Positions 1-7,862 of a stretch of 64,000 nucleotides of DNA are shown in pieces. The stretch is taken from the NCBI GenBank assembly GCA_019912385.1, contig JAIOIW010000039.1, positions 1 through 64,000 on the forward strand. The letters run 5' to 3'. A program made the position numbers and the translations under genes. Source of the stretch: Notoacmeibacter sp. (GTDB taxonomy: Bacteria; Pseudomonadota; Alphaproteobacteria; Rhizobiales; Rhizobiaceae). The notes under the pieces were generated by a model. That model saw only the letters and a list, made by a program, of their open reading frames with translations. It made no database searches and had not been told where the DNA came from. How positions within the stretch are numbered: position 1 is the stretch's first letter; each line of letters starts with the position of its first letter.

Positions 1-145
1 GTGCGGGATTGGGCGCGCCCGGTCCCGCCGGTTTTTTCCCCGCGGCATCGGGCAGGGGCGCCTTTTCAGAGACGCTACCGGCATGCGGCGCCCTGAACTC
101 GGGAACGCCGCGATTTCCGCCCTCGCTGCTTCTCTTACCAAACAT
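1..145 (-). CDS. cpaF: Tad pilus assembly ATPase CpaF/TadA, N-terminal fragment
   Basis: This reading frame starts with ATG at 145 and runs off the left edge of the window without a stop, so only the first 48 codons are visible. The product begins MFGKRSSEGG and continues as a Pro/Ala-rich, poorly conserved leader, which is how alphaproteobacterial CpaF proteins start before their conserved secretion-ATPase core. It begins 31 bp downstream of the cpaE stop, exactly where cpaF lies in Tad loci. CpaF would be the hexameric cytoplasmic ATPase that powers Flp pilus assembly. The catalytic part (Walker boxes) is outside the window, so the call rests on the start sequence and the gene order. Confidence 0.75.
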   Translation of the reverse strand, partial: MFGKRSSEGGNRGVPEFRAPHAGSVSEKAPLPDAAGKKPAGPGAPNPA

Positions 146-176
146 TTCAGCTCTCAGCCCCTACGCGCGCAATCCG

Positions 177-1466
177 CTACTTTTTCTTCCTGCCCAGCTT
201 GGAGAAAATGCCGCTGAGCCCCTTGGAATGCCGTCCCTTGGCCTCCATGCGACCGGTCAAAATGTGCGCGATTTCGTTTACTTTGTGTGAAATCAGATGC
301 CTGGAATCCATCTCGCCGAGCATCTGCCCGTTGTTTGACGCCGAACCGAAAAAATGCGGATCGAACGGGATCACGGCGATCGGCGACACGCCCAGCGGAT
401 CGGCAAAATCCAAAGGATCGATTTCGGGCCGCTTGGGCATGCCGACCTGGTTGAGAATGAGCCGCGGCGGCCGGTCGTTGGGGCGCGTGCGCTTCAGCGT
501 ATCGACCAGGTTCTTGGTGTTGCGCAGATTGGCCAGCTCGGGTGACGCGGTGATGACGATCTCGTCTGCCTGGATCAACGTGTCGCGGGTCCAGGCATTC
601 CACAGATGCGGGACATCAAGGACGACCAGCGGCGCCGTACGCTGGACGGTATCGACGATCTGCTGGAACGCGTCGGCCTGGAGATCGTAGACCCGGTCCA
701 GCGTCGAGGGCGCGGCCAGCATCGACAGATGCTCCGAGCAGCGCGACAGCAGGCGGTCGAGATAGACCTCGTCGATCCGCTCCGGCGAGAACACGGCTTC
801 GGCTATGCCCTGGGGGGGATCCTGGTCGAAATCGATATTGGCCGTACCGAAGGGCAGGTCCATGTCGGCGATCACGACTTCCGTGGCAAAGAGCGTCGAC
901 ATGGCCCAGGAGACGTTGTGCGCGATGGTCGAGGACCCCACGCCGCCCTTGGCGCCGACGAAGGCGATCGTCTTGCCCAGCGGCTCGGCCTCCGGATTGA
1001 CGAAGATCGACGTCGCGATGGAAATGATGTCGGCCAATGAAATCGGCGCGACGACATATTCCGAAATTCCGGAGCGGATCAGGTCACGGTAAAGGGCGAC
1101 GTCGTTGTAGTGCCCGATGACGACGACTTTCGTGCTCGGGTCGCATACTTCCGCAAGGCCATCGAGCGACGCCATGATTTCTCCGGGCTCGCGCCGCGAT
1201 TCCACGATGATCAGATTGGGCGTGGGCGCGGACTGGTAAAAGTCCACGGCGGCATCGACTCCGCCCATCGTGACCTTTACGTGGGCCCGCGCCATGCGCC
1301 GATCCTCGGCGGCCCGCTCGATCGGCCTGGCCACACCCTCCGATTCGCAAAATGCCTGGATGGAAATGCGCGGGATCGGGCGAACCGCCTGCAAGGCGGA
1401 GATGTCGCGATCCGACGCCTCGTAGCCGCGTTCCTGATTCTCGTCGTATGCCAAATTGCTCATCAT
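177..1466 (-). CDS. cpaE: Tad pilus assembly protein CpaE (MinD/ParA-like ATPase)
   Basis: A 429-residue protein with the CpaE layout: an N-terminal pseudo-receiver domain (about residues 35-160) followed by a SIMIBI-class ATPase domain. The deviant Walker A motif GAKGGVGSST lies at residues 171-180, and a switch region ADMDLPFGT follows near residue 205. In Caulobacter, CpaE positions the Flp pilus machinery at the pole. Here it lies in the minus-strand run cpaB-C-D-E-F, 18 bp after cpaD. The first two codons are both ATG (1466 and 1463), so the exact start is uncertain by one residue. The C-terminus is a basic tail ending GRKKK. Confidence 0.93.
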   Translation of the reverse strand: MMSNLAYDENQERGYEASDRDISALQAVRPIPRISIQAFCESEGVARPIERAAEDRRMARAHVKVTMGGVDAAVDFYQSAPTPNLIIVESRREPGEIMASLDGLAEVCDPSTKVVVIGHYNDVALYRDLIRSGISEYVVAPISLADIISIATSIFVNPEAEPLGKTIAFVGAKGGVGSSTIAHNVSWAMSTLFATEVVIADMDLPFGTANIDFDQDPPQGIAEAVFSPERIDEVYLDRLLSRCSEHLSMLAAPSTLDRVYDLQADAFQQIVDTVQRTAPLVVLDVPHLWNAWTRDTLIQADEIVITASPELANLRNTKNLVDTLKRTRPNDRPPRLILNQVGMPKRPEIDPLDFADPLGVSPIAVIPFDPHFFGSASNNGQMLGEMDSRHLISHKVNEIAHILTGRMEAKGRHSKGLSGIFSKLGRKKK

Positions 1467-1484
1467 TCAGTCCCCACGGCAGCC

Positions 1485-2201
1485 CTAGTAGGAGATTTCC
1501 GTCGACCAGACAGTATCCGCCGTTTCATATGTATCGATAACCTTGGCCCGCCGGGTCCCGTCGATGTCGCCGCGCGAACGCGGTCCAAGCAAATCCGCCG
1601 GATTGGCGATCTGGGCGGCCAGGTTGTTCTGGTAGGAGCAGCCGAAATTGGTCCAGTTGCGGTTTTCGGTGGAGTCCGAGAGGTCTTCGGGCCACCGGCC
1701 GCATTTCTCGACCGAAGCACTGAGGCGAACGAAGCTTATGCGCAGCGGCGCCGTCGTGTTGTCGGCCGAGGCCAAGTATTTGAACGTCGCGATCCGACTG
1801 GCCGGAATGCCCTGCTTGATCATCATGTGCACGATATCGCCTGCGACGCGCTCGGCGGCCCCGGCGTTGGGCGATCCGCTCGGGACGATGATCTTTGCGG
1901 GGCTGCTGGTTCGCGGATCGTAGCCGGCCAGGAACCCGCGCAGCGAGTCCTCCTGCGAGCGCATGAGCCCGGTGGCACTGGACGCCACGGGAATATCGTA
2001 GACGGTTTCGCGCTCGCCGATGGTGATCGGATGGCTGGTGCGGTAGTCCTGCGGAACGGAGCCGACGACGACATGGTCGCGCTGCATGGCCGCGCAACCG
2101 GACATCAGCACCGCGGCCAGCACGGCGGCAACCGGTGCGGTGCGCCTGACCATCCGGCCTAAGCGAGTATCGATTTTGGCCTTGTGCGTGACCTGATACA
2201 T
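1485..2201 (-). CDS. cpaD: Tad pilus lipoprotein CpaD
   Basis: A 238-residue protein counted from ATG 2201; a TTG three codons upstream is less likely. It has a basic N-terminus, a hydrophobic segment and a lipobox ending MSGC, so it should be an outer-membrane lipoprotein. The body matches the CpaD family: a repeated periplasmic fold, with conserved Cys in VEKCGRWPED and in the NFGCSYQNNLAAQIANP motif near the C-terminus. The latter is the best marker of the family. CpaD is thought to help the CpaC secretin assemble in the outer membrane. It starts 15 bp downstream of the cpaC stop and is clearly cotranscribed. Confidence 0.93.
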   Translation of the reverse strand: MYQVTHKAKIDTRLGRMVRRTAPVAAVLAAVLMSGCAAMQRDHVVVGSVPQDYRTSHPITIGERETVYDIPVASSATGLMRSQEDSLRGFLAGYDPRTSSPAKIIVPSGSPNAGAAERVAGDIVHMMIKQGIPASRIATFKYLASADNTTAPLRISFVRLSASVEKCGRWPEDLSDSTENRNWTNFGCSYQNNLAAQIANPADLLGPRSRGDIDGTRRAKVIDTYETADTVWSTEISY

Positions 2202-2216
2202 GGCACTCAATCCCGA

Positions 2217-3773
2217 TTACTTGAAGATGAATCCGACGGCACCGTGGTAACGGCCATCGGGGAGGTTGGTCTTCATGGTGCCGTAGACGCGGTTTACGCG
2301 ACCCAGAAACATGCCGGCGGCATCGCTGGCCGGATTGAAATTGTCGTCCGGTTTCGCCAACTCGTTACGTGCCACCGGCTTGGTCAGATACGGAGTAACG
2401 ATGATGACCAGTTCGGACTCGTTGCGTTCAAACCGACGGCTGCGGAACAGCGTTCCCAGAACGGGCACCTTGAGCAGGCCCGGCATGCCGCTGACCGACT
2501 GGCGAACGTCGTCGCGGACCAGCCCGGCGATCATCATCGAACCGCCGCTGGGCAGCTCGACCGTCGTGTCGGCGAGCCGCTTGCGTATCGAGATCATGTT
2601 TTCGGTTCCGATCGGAACCGATCCTTCCGTCGTCGGCTCGGAGACCGCGGTTCGCACCTTGAGGCTGATGCGGCCGGGGGAAAGCACCACCGGCTGGAAT
2701 TCGAGTCCGATGCCATATTCGATCTTGTCGACAGTGTAGGTCTTCCTGCCTTCGTCGTCGGTATTGAGCGAGGTGACATAGTTGAACTCGCCGCCGACCT
2801 GGAACGTCGCCTTCTCGCCCGAAACAGCGGTCAGTGTCGGCTCGGCCAGCGTCTTCATCACGCCGGTCTGCTCCATGGCATTGAGATAGGAGGACAGGGT
2901 GGCCGGGCCGAGCGCCGCCGATGCCGTCGTCGCATAGTCGGCGAGGTTCTTGCCGAGACCCTCGATTCCGTAACCGACGGCGGAAAACGTGATGCCGTCG
3001 CCGGACGAGCCGGACAGGAGCGTCCTGACGCCAAGCTGCTTCATGACCGAGCGCGAGACTTCGGCGACAGTGACCTTCAGCGTGACCTGGTCCTCCCCGA
3101 CGATCTTCAGGAGATTGACGATCTTCGACGTCTGACGCTTGGAGTCGGGGTTTGAAATGGCGACGCCGCTGCCGGCATCACCGCCCGAGGCGGTGGTGGC
3201 ATACTGGCCGGTCGTCGCCTCGCCGCCCGTCACGAAGATCGTGGCGAGCTGCTGGGCGCGCGCAGCATCGAGGGGTGTGTCGACCGTGCCGGTAAGCACG
3301 ACGTTGTCGTTGATCAGTTCGACCGTGATATCGGAATTCGGCAGGAACCGCTTCAGGTATACCTCGAGACCCGCGACATCGCGCTCGATGCGCAGGTCGA
3401 GCGATGCGATCTGGCGGCCATCGGCGCCGAAGACGAAGATATTGGTCTCGCCGACCTGCTTGCCGAACAGGTAGATGCGGCGGGCGGTGCGCGTGACCGC
3501 GTCGGCGACCGTCGGATTGGCCACGAGGATGTCATAGGCATCTTCCGGCAGGTCGATCACGACCGACTTGTTGAGGCCAAGCTTGATTTCCTGGCTCCCC
3601 CGCGCAGCGCTGACCCGCGTCTCGCCGGCAACGGCGCCGGATGTGAGGACCAGCGGCGAAAGCGCGGTTCCGCAGAGCGCCAGGACAAGCGCTGCGCCGA
3701 TGCCGGCCTTTCGAACGCGACCCGCAGGGGCGGACGCGATATCGAACGGGACAGTTCTCAGATACCGGTTCAT
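2217..3773 (-). CDS. cpaC: Tad pilus outer-membrane secretin CpaC/RcpA
   Basis: A 518-residue secretin. A signal peptide covers about residues 1-50. An N-terminal pilus-formation domain (about 55-135) includes IKLGLNKSVVIDLPEDAYDI. A BON-like segment follows (about 135-190, DITVELINDNVVLTGTVDT). The secretin core (about 220-475) contains the type-II/III signature region around VPVLGTLFRSRRFERNESEL. It forms the outer-membrane pore through which the Flp pilus leaves. The ATG overlaps the cpaB stop by 4 bp (ATGA), showing translational coupling. The protein encoded at 5928 resembles its N-terminal domain. Confidence 0.95.
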   Translation of the reverse strand: MNRYLRTVPFDIASAPAGRVRKAGIGAALVLALCGTALSPLVLTSGAVAGETRVSAARGSQEIKLGLNKSVVIDLPEDAYDILVANPTVADAVTRTARRIYLFGKQVGETNIFVFGADGRQIASLDLRIERDVAGLEVYLKRFLPNSDITVELINDNVVLTGTVDTPLDAARAQQLATIFVTGGEATTGQYATTASGGDAGSGVAISNPDSKRQTSKIVNLLKIVGEDQVTLKVTVAEVSRSVMKQLGVRTLLSGSSGDGITFSAVGYGIEGLGKNLADYATTASAALGPATLSSYLNAMEQTGVMKTLAEPTLTAVSGEKATFQVGGEFNYVTSLNTDDEGRKTYTVDKIEYGIGLEFQPVVLSPGRISLKVRTAVSEPTTEGSVPIGTENMISIRKRLADTTVELPSGGSMMIAGLVRDDVRQSVSGMPGLLKVPVLGTLFRSRRFERNESELVIIVTPYLTKPVARNELAKPDDNFNPASDAAGMFLGRVNRVYGTMKTNLPDGRYHGAVGFIFK

Positions 3774-4594
3774 TGCTTGGATGCCTCTTCGGTGATCTTT
3801 CCGGCCTTGATGACGCGAACGGTCCCGTTATTGCCGTCGCCTTCGGAAACCAGGTATTTCGCGTCCGGACTGCTTTCTTCCTGGATGTCCTTCACGGATC
3901 GCAGGGCCAGTGTCAGACGATCGGCCATCTGCTGGGCGACAGTGATGATCTTGGCCTGTTCGGCCGTGAGCTCGAGTGTCGCGGTGCTGCCCACCTTTAC
4001 CTTGCGGCCTTCGGGATCCTCCTGGATCGTCTGGTCGATCGCGAGCACCCTGATGTTGGACAGAACGGTCTCGGTTATGAAGCCGCCCGTTGCGCCGGCG
4101 TCGTTGGAACGCCGGGTCATGATGATGTCGACATAGTCATTGGGAAGAATGAAGCCGCCGGCCGACGTATCGACCGATATCTGGGTCGCGACAGCACGCA
4201 TGCCAGCCGGAAGGACGGAGGAAAGGAAGCTCCTGCCAAAGCCGATCAGGCGGCTCTTGCGCACCGGTTCTCCCTGCGAGATCGCCACGCGCGTGACCAC
4301 GCCGTCCAGCTTGTCGATGGCATCGGCTTCCTCGTCGCGGGTGATGAACTGCTCGTTCATCGAATCCTTCGGCCAGGCTTGCCATTTCATGATGTTGCGA
4401 TCGAGCGGCGCGCCCATCGGCACATTATCCGACACGACCAGAACTTCCTTCAGCGCGATGGCTGGTTTCTCAGGCTGTTTCTGGACAACAACCGAAGCCG
4501 GTTTCGGCGCCGATGTCATGTTCTTGGCAATGAGCCCCGCGCCGCCGGCGGCGGCAACGGCGACACCCAGAACGATGATCTGAGACGTTTTCAT
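3770..4594 (-). CDS. cpaB: Tad pilus assembly protein CpaB/RcpC
   Basis: A 274-residue protein counted from ATG 4594; a GTG at 4609 is possible but has no advantage. One N-terminal membrane anchor (about residues 4-24) is followed by a periplasmic SAF domain (about 48-115) with KEVLVVSDNVPMGAPL and RVAISQGEPVRKSRL. The RcpC-like domain follows, with the family-typical VDTSAGGFILPNDYVDII. CpaB/RcpC links the inner-membrane machine to the secretin. It is the first gene of the cpaBCDEF run. Its upstream region (4595-4766) should hold the promoter. Confidence 0.93.
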   Translation of the reverse strand: MKTSQIIVLGVAVAAAGGAGLIAKNMTSAPKPASVVVQKQPEKPAIALKEVLVVSDNVPMGAPLDRNIMKWQAWPKDSMNEQFITRDEEADAIDKLDGVVTRVAISQGEPVRKSRLIGFGRSFLSSVLPAGMRAVATQISVDTSAGGFILPNDYVDIIMTRRSNDAGATGGFITETVLSNIRVLAIDQTIQEDPEGRKVKVGSTATLELTAEQAKIITVAQQMADRLTLALRSVKDIQEESSPDAKYLVSEGDGNNGTVRVIKAGKITEEASKQ

Positions 4595-4639
4595 AAAACC
4601 GAACCTCACACGCGGGATTCACATCACTGGCGGCAAGAT

Positions 4640-4700
4640 GCGGTACCAATCGTCAAATTATGGTTAATACGATGCTTATCATTATGATTAACGGCTGTTT
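4640..4700 (-). promoter_or_regulatory. Putative promoter/operator region of cpaBCDEF
   Basis: This AT-rich patch lies in an otherwise GC-rich region, between cpaA (ending 4767) and cpaB (starting 4594). It contains an inverted repeat, GTTAAT (4663-4668) and ATTAAC (4687-4692), separated by 18 nt. Both arms contain TTAA, the half-site recognised by the alphaproteobacterial cell-cycle regulator CtrA, which controls pilus genes in Caulobacter. The spacing is not the canonical TTAA-N7-TTAA, so CtrA binding is only an inference. Confidence 0.3.
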
Positions 4701-4766
4701 ACCAGCCGAAGCCACCTCCGCGTGCGGCCGGTTGCATCGCGCTGTGCGCCTAGCTCCCGTTCATCG

Positions 4767-5300
4767 TCAGATGAGGGTGATGCGCTCGAAGGCCCAGACG
4801 CAGAGCGGTGTCTGCGGAAAGATGATCAATGCGGCGGCGCCGAGCGCTATGCCGTAGGGCACGCCTTCCCCCGGATCGGCGATTCGGCGCAGGAAGGCAA
4901 CCTGGCCTGCATACACGGCCATCGGCGATTTCCGGAACAGCAGGATCATGAATGTCAGCGCGCCGCCGATCATCGCGGCATAGATGAGATAGGACAGCAG
5001 GTTGAGATCAAGCCCGATCCACAACGCGGTCGCCGCCATCAGCTTGGCGTCGCCGCCACCCATGGCGCCGAACGAGAAAAGCGAAAACGTGACCGCGAGA
5101 ACGAGCATCGCTGCCGCGAAGTGCAGGCCGTAGTCGGACCAGGCCATCCCGGTCATTGGCGCCAGAACCGCGAAGGCAGCGATCAGCAGCAGGGAGACGC
5201 GATTGGCGATCGTCATCGAAAGCGTGTCCGACACGATCGAGAACGCCATGCAGAATGGAAAGACGACGAGTATCGCGGCTTCGATCATGACAAGTCCCAT
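4767..5300 (-). CDS. cpaA: Prepilin peptidase CpaA/TadV (A24 family)
   Basis: A 177-residue polytopic membrane protein, the usual size of the short Tad prepilin peptidases that lack the methyltransferase domain. The GxGD aspartyl-protease motif is seen as GGGDAKL (Asp near residue 84). The partner Asp lies in SDTLSMTIANRVS (Asp about 25). It should cleave the Flp pilin leader and the TadE/F-type pseudopilins encoded nearby. The start may be ATG 5300 or ATG 5288; the second has a better spaced GGGA. It lies between the flp gene and cpaB on the same strand. A terminator-like hairpin after flp suggests partly independent expression. Confidence 0.93.
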   Translation of the reverse strand: MGLVMIEAAILVVFPFCMAFSIVSDTLSMTIANRVSLLLIAAFAVLAPMTGMAWSDYGLHFAAAMLVLAVTFSLFSFGAMGGGDAKLMAATALWIGLDLNLLSYLIYAAMIGGALTFMILLFRKSPMAVYAGQVAFLRRIADPGEGVPYGIALGAAALIIFPQTPLCVWAFERITLI

Positions 5301-5350
5301 TGCCGGTCCGGCCCGGATGCTAGCAATGCCCGATTAATCTTTGGTGAAAC

Positions 5351-5381
5351 AAAAAGGCCGCCCCCGGGGAGCGGCCTTTTT
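5351..5381 (-). terminator. Rho-independent terminator after the Flp pilin gene
   Basis: A perfect inverted repeat, AAAAAGGCCGC / GCGGCCTTTTT, surrounds a 9-nt loop. Read on the minus strand it is a GC-rich stem followed by TTTTTG, starting 27 bp past the pilin stop codon. A terminator here would give abundant short flp mRNA and weaker readthrough into cpaA, as expected for a major pilin. Confidence 0.85.
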
Positions 5382-5407
5382 CGAAAACCGGAAGTCCGGT
5401 GAACTTC

Positions 5408-5581
5408 TTAGGAGGCGCCGTCGATGGCGCTGGCGATTTCCGAGAACTTGGTCGCCAGGCTCGAGCCGATGGACGACGCGCCGGTGATGATCGCGATGGC
5501 GATGAGGGCGGCGATCAGGCCATATTCGATGGCGGTTGCGCCGGATTCGTCCTTCACGAAACGTGCAAACAATTTCGACAT
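5408..5581 (-). CDS. Flp/Fap-type pilin (major Tad pilin)
   Basis: A 57-residue protein, MSKLFARFVKDESGATAIEY onward. It has a short basic leader, then the Flp processing motif G-ATAIEYGL (cleavage after Gly14, with Glu and Tyr at mature positions 5 and 6). A hydrophobic helix LIAALIAIAII follows, then a small polar C-terminus. The fit to the Flp family is excellent. An AAGGAGCT-type ribosome-binding site precedes the ATG. It is followed by a strong terminator and diverges from the pilus-assembly gene at 5928. It is the substrate of CpaA and the structural subunit of the pilus. Confidence 0.95.
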   Translation of the reverse strand: MSKLFARFVKDESGATAIEYGLIAALIAIAIITGASSIGSSLATKFSEIASAIDGAS

Positions 5582-5680
5582 TTGAGAGCTCCTTACTCCA
5601 CATGTGTTACAGCACTTCCGTCAACATCTTCCTGCGTCGATCGGATGCGGCCAATCTACGGGGAGGCTCTTTCGGTCCGG

Positions 5681-5734
5681 TTACCAAATAGCCTTACCAA
5701 ATCGCTAAACGGCCGCATTGGCTGACTTGGTAAA
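5681..5734. promoter_or_regulatory. Repeated TTACCAAAT elements between flp and the divergent pilus gene
   Basis: The 9-mer TTACCAAAT occurs at 5681-5689 and again at 5694-5702 (13 bp start to start). An inverted near-copy, ACTTGGTAAA, lies at 5725-5734. Another related patch, TTTACCATTA, occurs near 5875. The cluster sits in the upstream region shared by the Flp gene (start 5581, minus) and the gene at 5928 (plus). Tandem plus inverted copies in a divergent promoter suggest an operator; the binding protein is unknown. Confidence 0.4.
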
Positions 5735-5927
5735 CACCCGGCTAAAGATCGGGGGTGCACGCGCCGCGTCCAAAGCGTGCCCATGCGCACGCAAACGATG
5801 CCCCCTGCGCCTATACATAAAGTGTCGCGCCTGCCCCGGCGGCATGGGGGCGGAGCGGCGATTTAACCGGCGGTTTACCATTACGGTTCATGGTGCATCG
5901 AGACATGCCTGGTTCCGGAGAACGTCG

Positions 5928-6353
5928 ATGCGCCGTATGACAACAAGGGCCGCAATCATTTTTGCCACTGCGGGAATCCTGCTGACGGGCGTTGCTGCCG
6001 ACGCGGCCGAAAAAGGCATCGAGGTGCGAATGAACCAGGCCAAGATCGTGCGCCTGGCGCGCCCCGCCAACACGATCGTGATCGGCGAGCCGGGCATTGC
6101 CGATGTCTCGGTCAAGGACTCAAGCACGCTCGTCCTGACGGGCAAGGGCTTCGGCGTCACCAATCTCGTGGTCCTCGATTCCGATGACAATCCGATCATG
6201 GACGAGATGGTTTTCGTGCGCCGGTCGCAGGAAGCTTCGGTGCGCATCTATCGCAGGGCCGAGGTCCAGACGCTGTCGTGCGTTCCCTATTGCGAAGCCG
6301 AGTTCAAGAACGACGCGGCGGCGCAGTCGGACGCGTCGATGTCATCCAATTGA
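5928..6353 (+). CDS. Stand-alone pilus-formation (secretin N-terminal) domain protein
   Basis: A 141-residue exported protein from ATG 5928, with GGAG seven bases upstream; ATG 5937 is an alternative. The frame stays open upstream to 5718, but that part is not protein-like. After a signal peptide (about residues 1-27, ending ADA), residues 30-110 resemble the N-terminal domain of the CpaC secretin in this same locus: IEVRMNQAKIVRLARPANTI and a GIADV...VLTGKGFGVTNLVVLD pattern. The C-terminus carries a Cys pair in LSCVPYCEAEF that could form a disulfide. Such proteins are common in rhizobial Tad loci. A role as a periplasmic secretin partner is inferred. Confidence 0.8.
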   Translation: MRRMTTRAAIIFATAGILLTGVAADAAEKGIEVRMNQAKIVRLARPANTIVIGEPGIADVSVKDSSTLVLTGKGFGVTNLVVLDSDDNPIMDEMVFVRRSQEASVRIYRRAEVQTLSCVPYCEAEFKNDAAAQSDASMSSN

Positions 6354-6499
6354 CTCCCGGCGGCAGTCTCCGCCGTCCGGCCTTCGCCACGTTCGGGTAT
6401 GGTTTTCGTGAGGTAAATGCGAACGCAACAATTGCGTGCGTCGGGCAAACGGGATTTCAACCGGGATAGCCTAGGTTCAACTCCACTTTCGACGACATG

Positions 6500-6535
6500 T
6501 CAGAGGATTGGACATGGTCAGAGGATTGGACATGG
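6500..6535 (+). repeat. 18-bp tandem duplication containing a ribosome-binding site and start codon
   Basis: The 18-mer TCAGAGGATTGGACATGG occurs twice head to tail (6500-6517 and 6518-6535). Each copy contains AGAGGA followed six bases later by ATG. The next gene therefore has two complete in-frame initiation sites, ATG 6514 and ATG 6532. The unit is six codons long, so the duplication keeps the frame and adds six residues. Confidence 0.9.
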
Positions 6536-7116
6536 CTGAATATGCGCGAAATGACAAGGGGCGCCCTTCCCGCGGCGGAAGGCGCAAGCGTGGAATGTTC
6601 GGGCGCTTCCTGCGCAACCGCGAGGGCAGCACTGCAATCGAGTTCTCGGCGCTCGCCATACCGTTTTCGTTCCTCGTCTTCGCCATCCTGGAAAGCTGCG
6701 TCTCCTTCGCTGCACAGGAACTCATGGCGAATGCGAGCGATGACATCGCCCGGCAGATCCGAACCGGCCAATTGAAAGCGGCAGATCTTGATGAAGCGAC
6801 GCTGAAGTCGAAGGTTTGCGACAGCCTGAAGATCCTGGTCGCCGATTCCTGTCCCGGCCTGGAGGTCGATCTCCGTCAATTCGCGACCTACAGCGATGCT
6901 TCCAGAATCCGGATCAAGTTTACGTCCGACCGCGATATCGACACCACCGATTTTTCCGTGACCCCGGGCGGTTCGCTGACCATCAACATGCTGCGCGTAT
7001 TCTATCGCTGGCCGGTCATGACCGACATGATGCGTTCGGCGATGTCGAACCTCAAGGACGGCAAGACGCTGCTGTTCAGCACCATCACGTGGCGGAACGA
7101 GCCGTTCAATGACTAG
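6514..7116 (+). CDS. TadE-like pseudopilin of the Tad locus
   Basis: A 200-residue protein if started at ATG 6514, or 194 if started at the duplicated ATG 6532. A basic N-terminus (about residues 15-32) is followed by the TadE signature REGSTAIEFSALAIPFSFLV, a class-III prepilin-like site and transmembrane helix, and then a periplasmic domain rich in charged residues with two Cys (VCDSLKILVADSCPG). TadE/F pseudopilins are processed by the TadV/CpaA peptidase and are needed for pilus biogenesis. Its stop overlaps the start of the next gene, so the pair is translationally coupled. Confidence 0.85.
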   Translation: MVRGLDMAEYARNDKGRPSRGGRRKRGMFGRFLRNREGSTAIEFSALAIPFSFLVFAILESCVSFAAQELMANASDDIARQIRTGQLKAADLDEATLKSKVCDSLKILVADSCPGLEVDLRQFATYSDASRIRIKFTSDRDIDTTDFSVTPGGSLTINMLRVFYRWPVMTDMMRSAMSNLKDGKTLLFSTITWRNEPFND

Positions 7117-7783
7117 GTCGAAACGGGGCGCGGCAATGGAACTGCGCAAAGGCAAGACCATGATCGAAAAGAAACGCTGGATACGCGGATTCGGAGAAGC
7201 CGCAGCGCGCTTTTGCCGTGAGCGGCGCGGCGTAGCTGCGGTCGAATTCGCCTTTATCGCGCCCGTTCTTCTGACCATGTATTTCGTGACCATGGAGATA
7301 GGCCTGGGTATCGAGGCCAACAAGAAGGTCGGTCGCACCGCCAGTATCGTCGCAGATCTGGTGACCCAGAACCAGACGATCACCCGTTCCGATCTCGATT
7401 CGATCATGCGAATCGGGGAAAGCACGATGCAACCCTACAACCGTTCCGCGCCCGAGATCCGCGTCACCGCTGTCCAGATCAGTGATGACGAAGCCAATCC
7501 GCGCGCCATCGTATCCTGGTCGCGCAAGGCGGTGGGCACCAATGCCTCGAACTACCTACCCAAGGATACCGACATCACCGACACCATTCCCGACAAGCTG
7601 CTGATCGCCGGGACTTTCCTTGTCCGTGTCGAGACGACGCTTGACTACAAGCCGGTCATCGCCTGGTCGGATACGGCGCAGCAAGGCGCAGGCCTGGGTG
7701 GAATGTTCTCCCATATCGACATGAGCGAGACATATCATCTTCGTCCGCGAATGAGTGCGAGCATACCCTGCGGCGACTGCTGA
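7109..7783 (+). CDS. TadE/TadG-like pseudopilin
   Basis: A 224-residue protein from ATG 7109, which overlaps the preceding stop by 8 bp; ATG 7136 and ATG 7160 are alternatives. Residues 30-60 hold the TadE-type motif RRGVAAVEFAFIAPVLLTMY. The periplasmic part includes the NKKVGRTASIVADLVTQ segment common to rhizobial TadG-family proteins. The C-terminus has a Cys pair (PCGDC). It is the last gene of the plus-strand pilus group and is followed by a terminator. Confidence 0.85.
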   Translation: MTRSKRGAAMELRKGKTMIEKKRWIRGFGEAAARFCRERRGVAAVEFAFIAPVLLTMYFVTMEIGLGIEANKKVGRTASIVADLVTQNQTITRSDLDSIMRIGESTMQPYNRSAPEIRVTAVQISDDEANPRAIVSWSRKAVGTNASNYLPKDTDITDTIPDKLLIAGTFLVRVETTLDYKPVIAWSDTAQQGAGLGGMFSHIDMSETYHLRPRMSASIPCGDC

Positions 7784-7810
7784 TTTGGAGTACCCGTCCT
7801 GACGAAACAG

Positions 7811-7838
7811 GCCCGCTGTCCCGCATGGCGGGCTTTTT
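7811..7838 (+). terminator. Rho-independent terminator after the TadE/G pair
   Basis: The arms GCCCGC (7811-7816) and GCGGGC (7828-7833) are followed by TTTTT (7834-7838). A tighter alternative hairpin, CCCGC-ATG-GCGGG, uses the same right arm. It lies between convergent genes, 28 bp past the plus-strand stop. Confidence 0.8.
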
Positions 7839-7862
7839 GCCGCACCCGGCAGCCCTTCGCCC

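Noticed and set aside
5718-5927. N-terminal extension of the secretin-N-domain protein
   Set aside because: Cys/Arg-rich, not protein-like, and it overlaps the putative operator; a good ribosome-binding site and signal peptide exist at 5928.
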